Below are positions 1 through 8,578 of a stretch of DNA of 64,000 nucleotides, piece by piece. How positions within the stretch are numbered: the first letter of the stretch is position 1; each line of letters starts with the position of its first letter. A program made the translations under genes and the position numbers. The notes under the pieces were generated by a model. It searched no databases. It was not told the DNA's origin and was given only the letters and a program-made list of their open reading frames with translations. Source of the stretch: Halobacterium sp. DL1 (lineage in GTDB: Archaea > Halobacteriota > Halobacteria > Halobacteriales > Halobacteriaceae); NCBI GenBank assembly GCA_000230955.3, contig CP007060.1:620001-684000 (forward strand), in the 5' to 3' direction.

Positions 1-939
1 GACATCGGCGGCGTCGGTCGCGTCCTCATCAAGTCGATGACCGACGCCGACTACGACGCCGACTTCTCCGCCGCGGTAACGAGCGCGTCGGCGACCGTCG
101 GCCCCATCTTCCCGCCGAGCATCCCGCTCATCATCTTCGGCATCATCGCGGAGGTGTCGGTGCTGTCGCTGCTGTTGGCGGGCGCGCTGCCCGCGCTCCT
201 GACGGTGGCCGCGCTGATGGTCGGCACCGTCTACATCGCCAAGTCACAGAACCTCCCGAGCAACGACAAGCGCGCGTCGCTGTCGGCCATCGCCCGGACG
301 TTCGTCTACGCGTTCCCGGCGCTGTTCACGCCGGTCGTCCTCATCGCAGGGATGCTGGCCGGCGTGTTCAGCCCGACGGAGGCAGCGGGCGTGACGGTGT
401 TCTACATCCTCGTCATCAACACCCTCGTCTACCGCATCATCGACTTCGGCTACATCTGGACGGCCGCCGTCGAGACGGCCCGGACGAGCGGCACCATCGT
501 CATCATTCTCGCGGCGGCGAGCGTGTTCAGCTTCGTGCTCTCCGTCGAGAACATCGACACGCTGTTCGCCCAGACGCTGTTCGGCATCTCGACGAACCCG
601 TTCGTCCTGCTGCTCATCGTCAACGTCGTGTTGCTGTTCCTGGGGCTGTTCCTCGACCCTATCGCGGCCCTCGTGATGATGACGCCCATCGTCGTGCCGA
701 CGCTCACTCAGGTCGGCGTCGACCCGGTCCACATCGGCGTCATCATGGTGTTCAACCTGATGCTGGGGCTGCTCACGCCGCCGCTGGGGCTCTCCGTCTA
801 CCTCTCTGCGGACCTCGCGGACGTCCCGGTGGCCGACGTGTTCCGGGAGACGAAGGTGTACTACGGGATCCTGGTGGTCGCGCTGCTGATCATCACCTAC
901 GTCCCGGAGATCACGCTGTTCGTCCCCCGGTCGCTCTAG
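1..939 (+). CDS. TRAP transporter large permease (DctM/fused family), 3' part
   Basis: The reading frame is open from base 1, so the gene begins before the window; 312 residues are visible. It is the large membrane subunit of a tripartite ATP-independent periplasmic transporter, which moves organic acids using an ion gradient and an external binding protein. The visible part starts in the conserved loop (GGVGRVLIKSM, then SASATVGPIFPPSIPLI, matching the family ASTIGPIIPPSI motif). About eight hydrophobic helices follow, with a typical DPIAALVMMTPI segment and LTPPLGLSVY near the end. The small permease and binding protein would lie upstream of the window. Its 3' end overlaps by 4 bases the end of the convergent VOC gene. 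The neighbouring 2-oxoacid dehydrogenase genes suggest a small carboxylate substrate; that is inference. Confidence 0.9.
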   Translation, partial: DIGGVGRVLIKSMTDADYDADFSAAVTSASATVGPIFPPSIPLIIFGIIAEVSVLSLLLAGALPALLTVAALMVGTVYIAKSQNLPSNDKRASLSAIARTFVYAFPALFTPVVLIAGMLAGVFSPTEAAGVTVFYILVINTLVYRIIDFGYIWTAAVETARTSGTIVIILAAASVFSFVLSVENIDTLFAQTLFGISTNPFVLLLIVNVVLLFLGLFLDPIAALVMMTPIVVPTLTQVGVDPVHIGVIMVFNLMLGLLTPPLGLSVYLSADLADVPVADVFRETKVYYGILVVALLIITYVPEITLFVPRSL

Positions 940-1364
940 AAGTTCGCCTTCCGCTCGGCCATCGTCTTCTCGTCTTCGACAATCTGCATCGGTACGAACG
1001 TGTCCGCCGGATCGAACGTCGCGACCTGCCAGTCGAACCCCTCCTGGGCCCGTTCACTCTCGAAGGAGAGCCCCTGTTCGCGGAACGCCGCCATGCTCTC
1101 CTCGATGTCCTCGACCTCGAAGGCGATGTGGAAGAAGCCGTCGCCGTTCTCGCGCCACGTCTCGTACACCCACCCGGACTCCGTCGTCGGCGTGATGAGT
1201 TCGAAGAGAACGCTGCCGATGGGGTAGAGTGCCACGTCGAGTTCGAAGTCTCCGGTCATCTCCCGCCTGGTCAGCTGTTCGGCGCCGTACTGGCGCTCGA
1301 AGCGTTCGACCGCCTGGTCGAGGTCGCCGACCAGGAACGCCACGTGGTGGACGTCTGTGAACAT
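936..1364 (-). CDS. VOC family (glyoxalase/methylmalonyl-CoA epimerase-like) protein
   Basis: A 142-residue protein with the vicinal-oxygen-chelate fold: the N-terminal half begins FTDVHHVAFLVGDLDQAVERF and the second half carries FFHIAFEVEDIEESMAAF. Candidate metal ligands are His near residue 8, Glu near 57 (FELITP), His near 79 and a late acidic residue. The length and two-motif layout fit methylmalonyl-CoA epimerase or lactoylglutathione-lyase-like enzymes acting on a small acyl substrate in the cytoplasm. The two ends of this gene and the TRAP permease overlap tail to tail. The sequence does not decide between epimerase, dioxygenase and lyase. Confidence 0.85.
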   Translation of the reverse strand: MFTDVHHVAFLVGDLDQAVERFERQYGAEQLTRREMTGDFELDVALYPIGSVLFELITPTTESGWVYETWRENGDGFFHIAFEVEDIEESMAAFREQGLSFESERAQEGFDWQVATFDPADTFVPMQIVEDEKTMAERKANF

Positions 1365-1389
1365 ACGCCACGACTGTCGTGAGTCCGCT

Positions 1390-2193
1390 TCAACGTATCG
1401 GCTCGCCGCGGACGCACTCGGCGAACGCCTCGCAGTCCATTCCGGGTTCGACGCCCAGCGACCGCGCGGGCGCGTTCACCGCGCTCAACTCCCCGTCCCA
1501 CGTCGAACGGCCGTCGCCGATGCGGGCCGTCGTCGCGTCCACCGTCGCCGCGGGCACGTCGTGGTCGGCGAGCATCGGGAGGCGGGTCGTCCCCGCGTCT
1601 TCCTTCCCGCCGCCAGCGTCGTTGAACACCGCGCCGGCGACGTCCGTCGGTACGTAGGACTCCGTCTCGCCGGCGAGGCGCGCGCCGTGGCTACCCGTGA
1701 CGACGACGCAGCCGGCGTCCAACGGTTCGATGAGCGACAGCGAGTCCATCCCCCAGACGGGCACCTCGCCGTCGGCCAGCCGGTAGCGGTTGCTCCCGAG
1801 CGACGGGACGTCCGCGGGTGGGGTGCCCTCGCGCATGCGGACCACGCAGCCGAACGTGTCGCTGCCCGGCTGACAGCCGAGCGCGGCGGCCGTCTCGTTG
1901 ACGTAGCTCACCCGGCCCTCGCGCAGACAGTCCACCCCGTCGCCGATGCGCGCGGTGGCGTTGCTCACCGTCGCCGCCGCGAGCCCGACGCCGTCGAGCA
2001 GACCCAGCGATCCGATGCCAGCGAGGTCCTTCCCGACCCCCGCGTCGTTGAGGACGACGCCGCGGACGCCCGCTTTCGCCGCGAGGTAGCCCGCGTACTC
2101 GCCGCCGTGGCTGCCGGCGACCACAACGCTCCTGGACTCCCCCTCCTCGAGCTGCGTGATGCTGTCGAGCGCGCGGACGTCTGTGAGGACCAT
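1390..2193 (-). CDS. Conserved protein of unknown function built of two tandem homologous halves
   Basis: 267 residues with no motif I can tie to a reaction. The sequence is an internal duplication. Residues about 8-120 contain VVVAGSHGG, VVLNDAGVGKDLAGI and AAATVSNATARIGDG; residues about 148-262 contain CVVVTGSHGA, AVFNDAGGGKEDAGT and PAATVDATTARIGDG. The conserved pieces (GSHGG, NDAGxGK, TARIGDG) look like loops of an active or binding site. I recall single-unit relatives of this kind as hypothetical proteins in bacteria. The ATG start lies about 27 bp after a TATA-like box (2217-2226), so the transcript is probably leaderless. It diverges from the E2 gene of the 2-oxoacid dehydrogenase cluster. 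Confidence 0.85.
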   Translation of the reverse strand: MVLTDVRALDSITQLEEGESRSVVVAGSHGGEYAGYLAAKAGVRGVVLNDAGVGKDLAGIGSLGLLDGVGLAAATVSNATARIGDGVDCLREGRVSYVNETAAALGCQPGSDTFGCVVRMREGTPPADVPSLGSNRYRLADGEVPVWGMDSLSLIEPLDAGCVVVTGSHGARLAGETESYVPTDVAGAVFNDAGGGKEDAGTTRLPMLADHDVPAATVDATTARIGDGRSTWDGELSAVNAPARSLGVEPGMDCEAFAECVRGEPIR

Positions 2194-2216
2194 ACGTTCG
2201 AACTGGGGTGGTCTTC

Positions 2217-2273
2217 CGATATAAAATTCTGTGTGTTGGTACCAGGCTGCGCGGTATCTCCAGTGTATTTATA
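2217..2273. promoter_or_regulatory. Divergent promoters between the duplicated unknown gene and the E2 gene
   Basis: Two TATA-like boxes face outward in a 104-bp gap. The box at 2217-2226 (TTTTATATCG on the minus strand) sits about 28 bp before the ATG at 2193. The box at 2265-2273 (GTATTTATA) sits about 27 bp before the ATG at 2298. Both distances fit leaderless mRNAs. The shared region would allow joint control of the two transcripts. Confidence 0.7.
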
Positions 2274-2297
2274 CGCCGCTCTACCTCCTATCGCGTA

Positions 2298-3524
2298 ATG
2301 AGCTACATCGTTCGGATGCCGAAGCTCGGCGTAGAGATGGAGGTCGGCGAGGTCGTCGAGTGGCACGTTTCGGTCGGTGACGCCGTCGAAGAGGGCGACG
2401 TCCTGGCTGAGATCGAGTCCGAGAAGTCCGTCGCGGAGGTCGCCGCACGCGAGGACGGCGTGCTCCGCACGGTCTACCTCGACGTGAACGGTGAGGCGCC
2501 GCCGGGCGGCGCGATGGGCATCGTCGCCGGGGCGGACGAGGACATCGGCGACCTCGAGGCCGAGGTCGACGTCCCGGAAGCGGACGACGGGGAATCCGGA
2601 GACGCGGGCACCGACGAGGCGAGCGCGGACGATGGGAGCGCGACGTCGACCACCGAGCCCCCGGAAAGCGCAACCACGAGCGCCACACAACCCGCGCAGT
2701 CCAGCGGCGAGGTGAAGGCGACGCCGAAGGCGAAGAAGACCGCGGAGGAACTGGGCGTGGCGCTGGCGGCCGCCAGTGGGACAGGGCCCCAGGGAGGCAT
2801 TACCGCGAGCGACGTGGAGGCGGCCGCGGCGGACACCGGTACGGCCCAGCGCACGGTCCGGGAGGAGCGCGAACTCTCCCGGATGCGCTCGACCATCGCC
2901 GACCGCCTCGGCGAGAGCTACCGCGAGGCCGTCCACGTCACCGTCGACCGCGAGGTGGACGTCGAAGCCGTCTTCGAGGCGACCGACAGCTCTGCGGGCT
3001 CGCTCACCGACGTCATCCTCCGGTGTGTCTCCGAGACGCTCGCGGAGCACCCCGAGTTCAACGCGACGTACGACGCCGACGCGGAGACGCTTACGCTCTA
3101 CGAGGAGCACAACGTCGGCGTCGCCATCGACATCGAGGGCGGCCTGGTCACGCCGGTCCTCCCGGACGTCGGCGGACTGTCGGTCGCGGAGATCAACGCC
3201 GCCCGCGGCCGCGTCACCGAGCGCGTCCTCGACGGCGAGTACACGAGCGACGACCTCTCCGGAGGGACCTTCACGGTGTCGAACCTCGGCGTCTTCGGCA
3301 GCGACTCGTTCACGCCCATCATCAACCCGCCGGAGGTCGCCATCCTCGGCCTCAACCGCGTCACCGAGCGCGCCGTCCAGGTCGAGAACGGCATCGCGTT
3401 CCACCGCCACATGACGTTCAGCCTCTCCTTCGACCACCGCGTCGTCGACGGCGCGGACGCCGCGAAGTTCCTGACGACCCTGGAGTCCCACCTCGAGTCC
3501 GCCCCGGAACTCGCCGGGGAGTGA
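2298..3524 (+). CDS. 2-oxoacid dehydrogenase complex E2 component (dihydrolipoyl acyltransferase)
   Basis: 408 residues forming the core of a pyruvate/branched-chain/acetoin-type dehydrogenase complex: it carries acyl groups on lipoamide and passes them to CoA. One lipoyl domain (about 1-77) has the lysine K43 in EIESEKS. A Ser/Thr/Asp/Glu-rich acidic linker (about 78-135) follows, then a short E3/E1-binding domain (about 138-173, TPKAKKTAEELG to GGITASDVEAA). The catalytic domain ends in the signature DHRVVDGADAAKF with His and Asp of the active site. I chose the ATG at 2298 because it begins the lipoyl domain and follows a TATA box at leaderless distance. E1 alpha and beta lie downstream and E3 (6873-8333) faces them. 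The acyl substrate is not revealed by sequence. Confidence 0.95.
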   Translation: MSYIVRMPKLGVEMEVGEVVEWHVSVGDAVEEGDVLAEIESEKSVAEVAAREDGVLRTVYLDVNGEAPPGGAMGIVAGADEDIGDLEAEVDVPEADDGESGDAGTDEASADDGSATSTTEPPESATTSATQPAQSSGEVKATPKAKKTAEELGVALAAASGTGPQGGITASDVEAAAADTGTAQRTVREERELSRMRSTIADRLGESYREAVHVTVDREVDVEAVFEATDSSAGSLTDVILRCVSETLAEHPEFNATYDADAETLTLYEEHNVGVAIDIEGGLVTPVLPDVGGLSVAEINAARGRVTERVLDGEYTSDDLSGGTFTVSNLGVFGSDSFTPIINPPEVAILGLNRVTERAVQVENGIAFHRHMTFSLSFDHRVVDGADAAKFLTTLESHLESAPELAGE

Positions 3525-3599
3525 GCGGGACCGCGCTCGGCGTAGACTGACGCGGACGCACGGCTTATGCGGGTGGCCGTGCGACCGTTCTCCAGGCCT

Positions 3600-4382
3600 A
3601 TGCCAGCACTTCTCACGGACTCGGCGGCAGTCGTCACGGGCGCGTCCAGCGGCATCGGGCGGGCCATCGCACTCCGGTTCGCCGAAGAGGGCGCCGACGT
3701 CGTCGTCGCGGACGTCGACGAGACGCCCCGCGAGGCGGACACCCCGACCCACAGGCGGATCGTCGAGACAACCGACCGGGACGCGTCGTTCGTCGAGTGC
3801 GACGTCACCGTCCCCGCGGACCTCTCGGCGGCCGTCGAGGCGGCCGAGGCGTTCGGCGGCATCGACGTGATGGTGAACAACGCCGGCATCGTCAACGTCG
3901 AGGACGTCCTCGAGGTCACGGAGGCGGAGTACGACGCTGTCATGGACGTCAACGCGAAGGGCACGTTCTTCGGCGCCCAGCGCGCCGCCCGGGCGATGGA
4001 CGACGGCGGCGTCATCATCAACATGTCGAGCATCGCGGGCCTGGAGGGAACCGGCGACTACGTCACCTACTCCACGTCGAAGGGCGCGGTCCGCCTGATG
4101 ACGTACTCGCTGGCCGACGCACTCGGCCCGATGGGAATCCGGGTGAACGCCATCCACCCCGGGCCAGTAGACACCGGCCTGATGCGCGAGGACCTCGGCA
4201 CGGACCCCGACGCGGAGAACCCGTTCGTGCAGAACGTCCCCCGGGGGCGGATGGGCACCCCGGAGGACGTCGCGGACGCCGCCGTCTACCTCGCGAGCGA
4301 CCTCGCGGACTTCGTCACTGGGTCGTCGCTCGTCGTCGACGGCGGCATGTACTCCACCCGGGGGAAACTGCTCTCCGAGTGA
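3600..4382 (+). CDS. Short-chain dehydrogenase/reductase (canonical SDR)
   Basis: 260 residues from the ATG at 3600, giving an NAD(P)-dependent oxidoreductase. The cofactor motif TGASSGIG is near residues 13-20, NNAG follows in the middle, and the catalytic Ser and YSTSK (YxxxK) are intact; the C-terminus has the usual GSSLVVDGGM. An in-frame codon at 3567 is possible, but the ATG at 3600 matches the family N-terminus and lies about 32 bp after a TATA-like CTTATGC at 3563-3569. It sits between E2 and E1 alpha. That placement suggests it interconverts a hydroxy compound and the keto substrate of the complex, for example acetoin/butanediol. This is inference; the substrate is unknown. Confidence 0.92.
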   Translation: MPALLTDSAAVVTGASSGIGRAIALRFAEEGADVVVADVDETPREADTPTHRRIVETTDRDASFVECDVTVPADLSAAVEAAEAFGGIDVMVNNAGIVNVEDVLEVTEAEYDAVMDVNAKGTFFGAQRAARAMDDGGVIINMSSIAGLEGTGDYVTYSTSKGAVRLMTYSLADALGPMGIRVNAIHPGPVDTGLMREDLGTDPDAENPFVQNVPRGRMGTPEDVADAAVYLASDLADFVTGSSLVVDGGMYSTRGKLLSE

Positions 4383-4447
4383 GTGTCGATATCACCGATT
4401 CGGCAATGCTTTTACCTCGCCACTGCCACCTTTTGGTATAGTCTCTC

Positions 4448-5482
4448 ATGGTAAAATCGCTTGATACAGCCGAGGAGCGCCTGGAAGCGCTCCGGACGAT
4501 GTTGCTCGTACGCGAGTTCGAGAACCGCGTACAGGAACGCTTTGCAGACAACGAGATTCCTGGCTTCGTTCACCTCTCTCAGGGCCAGGAGGCGGTGGCG
4601 GTCGGCGCTTGCACCGCGCTCACCGACGACGACTACATCACCAGCACGCACCGCGCACACGGACACAGCCTCGCGAAGGGTCTCGAACCCGACCGACTCC
4701 TCGCCGAACTGTACGGGAAGGAACCGGGCTACTGTGGCGGCCGCGGCGGCTCGATGCACGTCGCCGACCTCGAGAAGGGGATGCTCGGCGCACAGCCCAT
4801 CGTCGGCGCGAGCGTCCCGCTGGGCACCGGTGCGGCCCTCACCGCACAGCTGACCGACGCCGACTGGACGGCGACCGTGTTCACCGGCGACGGTTCGGTC
4901 GCCGAGGGCCAGGTCCACGAGGCCATCAACCTCGCCGCGACGTGGCAGCTCCCGGTCGTCTTCGTCGTCGAGAACAACCTCTACTCGGAGGGGATGGTCT
5001 TCGACGAGCAGCACAACATCGAGGACCTCGCGGAGATGGCTGCGGCCTACGGCATCCCCGGCGAGATCGTCGACGGCCAGGACGTGACCGCGGTCTACGA
5101 GACGGTCAACGAGGCCCGCGAGCGGGCGGCCGCCGGCGACGGGCCAACGCTCGTCGAGGCGAAGACGTACCGCTACCGCGGCCACTTCGAGGGCGACGAG
5201 GAGCCCTACCGGAGCCGCGAGGAGGTCGAGGAGTGGATGGAGAACCGCGACCCCATCCAGCTCTACCGCGAGGAACTCGAGGACGCGGGCGAACTCACGC
5301 CCGAGCAGTTCGCCGAACTGGAGGACGAGGTCGCCGACGTTATGGACGAGGCGGTCCAGTTCGCGCGCGATGCCGACGAACCCGACCCGGAGGCCGCCTA
5401 CGACGACGTCTTCGTCGAGCAGGCGCCCGAGGTCGAGGCGTTCCGTGACCAGATGCGGACCGACGGAGGTGAGGGCGAATGA
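4448..5482 (+). CDS. 2-oxoacid dehydrogenase E1 component, alpha subunit (acetoin/pyruvate type)
   Basis: 344 residues. The alpha subunit binds thiamine diphosphate and, with the beta subunit, decarboxylates a 2-oxoacid or cleaves acetoin, then acylates the lipoyl group of E2. The thiamine motif runs from GDGSVAEGQVHEA (147 on) to VVENN (ending 177). THRAHGH (67-73) and GYCGGRGGSMH (94-104) are typical of the family. An AT-rich box (GCTTTTACC near 4407) about 35 bp upstream may be its promoter. The stop overlaps the start of the beta gene (ATGA), so the two are translationally coupled. Similarity by eye is to AcoA and PdhA; I cannot separate these without a search. Confidence 0.94.
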   Translation: MVKSLDTAEERLEALRTMLLVREFENRVQERFADNEIPGFVHLSQGQEAVAVGACTALTDDDYITSTHRAHGHSLAKGLEPDRLLAELYGKEPGYCGGRGGSMHVADLEKGMLGAQPIVGASVPLGTGAALTAQLTDADWTATVFTGDGSVAEGQVHEAINLAATWQLPVVFVVENNLYSEGMVFDEQHNIEDLAEMAAAYGIPGEIVDGQDVTAVYETVNEARERAAAGDGPTLVEAKTYRYRGHFEGDEEPYRSREEVEEWMENRDPIQLYREELEDAGELTPEQFAELEDEVADVMDEAVQFARDADEPDPEAAYDDVFVEQAPEVEAFRDQMRTDGGEGE

Positions 5483-6468
5483 GCGCCCAGAGCGCCGCCG
5501 AGGAGACAGAGACGATGAGCCTCCGGGAGGCAATCCGCTCGGCGCTCCGCGAGGAACTGCTCGCCGACGACGACGTGTTCATCATGGGCCAGGACGAGGA
5601 GGACGGCGGCTCCTTCGAGGTCACCGCGGGCCTCCACGACGAGTTCGGCTTCGAGCGCGTGCGGAACACGCCCATCAGCGAGGCCGCGCAGGTCGGTGCG
5701 GGCGTCGGCGCGGCCGCGACGGGGATGCGGCCAGTAGTCAACCTCAGCTTCGCCGACTTCATCGGTGTCTGTTTCGACCAGATCATGAACCAGGCGGGGA
5801 AGACCCGCTACATGTTCGGCGGCGCAAGCGAGGTGCCGCTCACCCTCCGCGCCATCGAGGGCGCAGGGCTGAACGCGGCGGCCCAGCACTCCGGCACCGT
5901 CCACTCGCTTGTCGCCCACCTCCCCGGCGTGAAGGCCGTCGCACCTGGCACGCCCGCGGCCGCGAAGGGACTGATGAAGTCCGCCATCCGCTCGGACGAC
6001 CCGGTCGTCTTCTTCGAGAACAAGACCATCTACGAGCGCCACGGTCCGGTCCCGACGGACGAGGAGTTCACCGTCCCGCTCGGCGAGGCGTCCGTCGAAC
6101 AAGAGGGCGAGGACGTCACCGTCGTCGCCACCCAGCGCCTCCTTGGCGAGTCCATCGCGGCCGCCCGCGACGTCGACGCCGACGTCGAGGTCATCGACCC
6201 GCGCTCGCTGTACCCTCTGGACACCGACACCATCGCCGACAGCCTCCGGAAGACAGGCCGCCTCGTCGTCGCCGACGAGAGCCCGCTCTCCTACGGCCTC
6301 CACGCCGAGATCGTCACCCGTGTCATCGAGGACGCGTTCTGGAGCATCGACGCCCCAGTTCAGCGCGTCGGCGTCCCGGACACGCCGATTCCGTTCGCGC
6401 CGTCCCAGGAGGACGAGGTCGTGCCGGACGCCGACGACGTCCGCCGCGCCATCGAGCGGACGTTCTAA
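5479..6468 (+). CDS. 2-oxoacid dehydrogenase E1 component, beta subunit
   Basis: 329 residues; the partner of E1 alpha forming the heterotetrameric thiamine enzyme. Family landmarks: REAIRSALREEL, VFIMGQDEEDGGSF (normally GEDV), NTPISEAAQVGAGVGAA, SFADF, the PYR-domain-like QHSGTVHSL region, VIDPRSLYPLD and a C-terminal TPIPFAPSQED. The ATG overlaps the alpha stop by 4 bases and is preceded by a strong Shine-Dalgarno GGAGGTGA at 5465-5472, unusual among the largely leaderless genes here and consistent with translation inside an operon. The gene ends the plus-strand cluster; the E3 gene is nearby on the other strand. Confidence 0.94.
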   Translation: MSAQSAAEETETMSLREAIRSALREELLADDDVFIMGQDEEDGGSFEVTAGLHDEFGFERVRNTPISEAAQVGAGVGAAATGMRPVVNLSFADFIGVCFDQIMNQAGKTRYMFGGASEVPLTLRAIEGAGLNAAAQHSGTVHSLVAHLPGVKAVAPGTPAAAKGLMKSAIRSDDPVVFFENKTIYERHGPVPTDEEFTVPLGEASVEQEGEDVTVVATQRLLGESIAAARDVDADVEVIDPRSLYPLDTDTIADSLRKTGRLVVADESPLSYGLHAEIVTRVIEDAFWSIDAPVQRVGVPDTPIPFAPSQEDEVVPDADDVRRAIERTF

Positions 6469-6545
6469 CGGGACTCCCACTCGCGTTCTCCCCGTCTGCG
6501 TGCGGACGCGACAGCCGGTGTGGCGGGTGACTGCTCTACCGCATC

Positions 6546-6752
6546 CTACTCCTCGTCCTCACCGAGTGCACTCGAGAAGGCCAGACCGAGCGCGACGCCG
6601 AGACTCATCCCGAGGGGGAGCCACAGCCCGATGTTGTCCGTCGCGACGCCGACGCTGGCGCCGATGGCCATCCCGACGCCGATGCCGAGCGCGAGCCCCT
6701 GGCCGGTGAACTCGACGTCGTCACCCTCGTCTCCCGGAGATTCTGCGTCCAT
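6546..6752 (-). CDS. Small glycine-rich membrane protein, unknown function
   Basis: 68 residues. A short acidic head (MDAESPGDEGDDVEF) is followed by two hydrophobic, glycine/alanine-rich stretches (about 19-37 and 41-62) that should form a helical hairpin in the membrane, and an acidic tail GEDEE. Codon use and acidity match its neighbours, so I accept it as a gene. It lies between E1 beta and the E3 gene. I do not recognise a family. Confidence 0.65.
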   Translation of the reverse strand: MDAESPGDEGDDVEFTGQGLALGIGVGMAIGASVGVATDNIGLWLPLGMSLGVALGLAFSSALGEDEE

Positions 6753-6872
6753 ACGCGCTCCTGGTTAGCGTCCGGGGAAAAGTGTTGGCACCGTACGCCA
6801 GCGCAGTGATTCCTGGGCCGCCGAGCGGGGCGATTCTGGACGGGCCGGTGCCGCCAGCGAACTACCGCGGGG

Positions 6873-8333
6873 TCACCGGTTCGGCGCGTGGATGGCCTCG
6901 CCCTGGGTCTGGGCCGCGGCCTCCATCAGACACTCCGAGAGCGTCGGGTGCGCGTGAACGGTGTGGGCGACGGTCTCGGCGTCGAGGCCCGCGGTCACCG
7001 CGAGCGTGAGTTCGCCGACGAGCTCCGAGACGTGCGGGCCGACGAGCTGTCCGCCGAGCACGGTACCCGAGTCGGCGTCGACGACGACCCGGCAGAACCC
7101 ACTCGCCTCGCCGGTTGTGAGCGCGCGTCCGTTGCTCCGGAACGGCACCTGCCCGACGGTGACGTCGTAGTCCGCCTCGACCGCCTCTTCCTCGGTCATT
7201 CCGACGGAGGCTATCTCGGGGTCGGTGAAGACGACCGCGGGAATCGGCTGGTCGGCGTCGCCACCGGGGTCGCGGCCCGCGGCGTGCTCGGCCGCGCGCA
7301 TCCCCTCGTGGCTCGCGGCGTGAGCGAGCATCGGGTCGCCCGCGACGTCGCCGATGGCGTAGATGTGTTCGGCGTCCGTCCGCCCGTACTCGTCGGTCTC
7401 CACGAAGCCACGGTCGTCGGTCTCGACGCCCGCCGCGTCGAGGTCGACCGTGTCCGTGACCGGGACGCGGCCGACCGCCACGAGGACGTGCTCGCCGACG
7501 TACTCGCTGCGCTCGCCGTCTGCCTGAGGCGTCTCCGACGCCTCTCCGTCCTCGGTCTCGGTGACGACGGTGACGTCGCCGGTGATGTCCTCGTACCACT
7601 CCGCGGCGGCCTCGCCGAAGCTGAACGAGACGCCGAGTTCCTCGGTGCGCTCCCGGACGATGTCCACGGTCTCCTCGTCGTAGCCCGGGAGCGGAGCATC
7701 GAGGGCCTCGAGGACCTGCACGTCGGTGCCGAGGCGCGCGAACGCTGTCGAGAGCTCCATCCCGATGTAGCCCGCGCCGACGACGACGAGGCGGTCCGGG
7801 CGCCCCTCGAGGTCGAGGACGTCCCGCGAACTGAGCACGTGGTCCTCGGCGTAGTCGAAGCCCGGAATCTCCAGCGGTCGGCTCCCGGTCGCGACGATGG
7901 CGTGGTCGAAGGCGATGGTCTGGGCGTCGGCCGTGAGGTCGTCTGGCTGGACCTCGACCGTCTGGTCGTCGACGAACGACCCCGTCCCCTCGACGAGCGT
8001 CACGCCGTTCGACCGGCAGAGCGACTGGACGCCGCCGGTGAGCCGCGAGACGACGGAGTCCTGCCACGCAGCGAAGTCGTCGAACGCGAGTTCGCTGGTT
8101 CGCTCGACGCCCAGCTCGGCGACCTGGTCGTCGCTGCCCGCGTGGCGCGCCGCCTCGATGAGCGCCTTCGACGGGATGCAGCCGTGGTTCAGGCAGACGC
8201 CGCCCGGCTCGCCGCGCTCGACCAGCACCGTCTCGAGGCCACACTGCGCGGCCCGGATCGCCGCCACGTAGCCGCCGGGTCCCGCACCGATTACGACGAG
8301 GTCCGCCGCCGACGGAGCAGTCTCAGTACTCAT
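6873..8333 (-). CDS. lpdA: Dihydrolipoyl dehydrogenase (E3)
   Basis: 486 residues; reoxidises dihydrolipoamide on E2 (and glycine cleavage H protein) with NAD+. FAD motif GAGPGGYVAA (16-25); redox-active disulfide C47/C52 in GVCLNHGCIPSKAL; NAD-binding GAGYIGMEL near 187; second FAD motif YAIGDVAGDPMLAHAASHEG; and the C-terminal HAHPTLSE with the catalytic His-Glu pair. Full length for the family. The ATG at 8333 lies about 27 bp from a minus-strand TATA-like ACTTAAGC (about 8358-8366). It is transcribed separately from E1/E2 but close to them, so it is likely the E3 of that complex and possibly shared by other lipoyl systems. Confidence 0.96.
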   Translation of the reverse strand: MSTETAPSAADLVVIGAGPGGYVAAIRAAQCGLETVLVERGEPGGVCLNHGCIPSKALIEAARHAGSDDQVAELGVERTSELAFDDFAAWQDSVVSRLTGGVQSLCRSNGVTLVEGTGSFVDDQTVEVQPDDLTADAQTIAFDHAIVATGSRPLEIPGFDYAEDHVLSSRDVLDLEGRPDRLVVVGAGYIGMELSTAFARLGTDVQVLEALDAPLPGYDEETVDIVRERTEELGVSFSFGEAAAEWYEDITGDVTVVTETEDGEASETPQADGERSEYVGEHVLVAVGRVPVTDTVDLDAAGVETDDRGFVETDEYGRTDAEHIYAIGDVAGDPMLAHAASHEGMRAAEHAAGRDPGGDADQPIPAVVFTDPEIASVGMTEEEAVEADYDVTVGQVPFRSNGRALTTGEASGFCRVVVDADSGTVLGGQLVGPHVSELVGELTLAVTAGLDAETVAHTVHAHPTLSECLMEAAAQTQGEAIHAPNR

Positions 8334-8545
8334 TGTATGGCTCTTCGCTCACCGGCGCTTAAGTCTTGATAACGGCCCAGATATGTTCGAAAGCGGCTGA
8401 TTTTGCGCTCGCGGATAGTCCGGTCGGCGCGGTGGCAGGCCCGACAAGACATTTACCGACCCAGTTCCCAGAATCCATCGCCGGGTAGGGGTACCCGAGA
8501 TCTTTTCGGAGCGCGGTAGCGGGGAGTGGGGACGCTGTTGACGAA

Positions 8546-8556
8546 AACGCTTACCC
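8546..8556 (+). promoter_or_regulatory. Promoter of the ubaA-like gene
   Basis: A TATA-like AACGCTTACCC lies about 28 bp before the ATG at 8579, indicating a leaderless transcript. A second AT-rich patch (ACATTTACC, near 8450) lies further up in the same 245-bp divergent gap shared with lpdA. Confidence 0.55.
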
Positions 8557-8578
8557 GCGCTCGCGCCAACCACGGAGT

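Noticed and set aside
1357-2298. Long open frame on the plus strand opposite the duplicated unknown gene
   Set aside because: Arginine- and histidine-rich translation without acidic bias. It is the antisense shadow of a GC-rich gene; similar shadows lie opposite almost every gene here.
1965-4157. 730-codon minus-strand frame across the E2 and SDR genes
   Set aside because: Runs antisense to two well-recognised genes; low-complexity composition with no motif.
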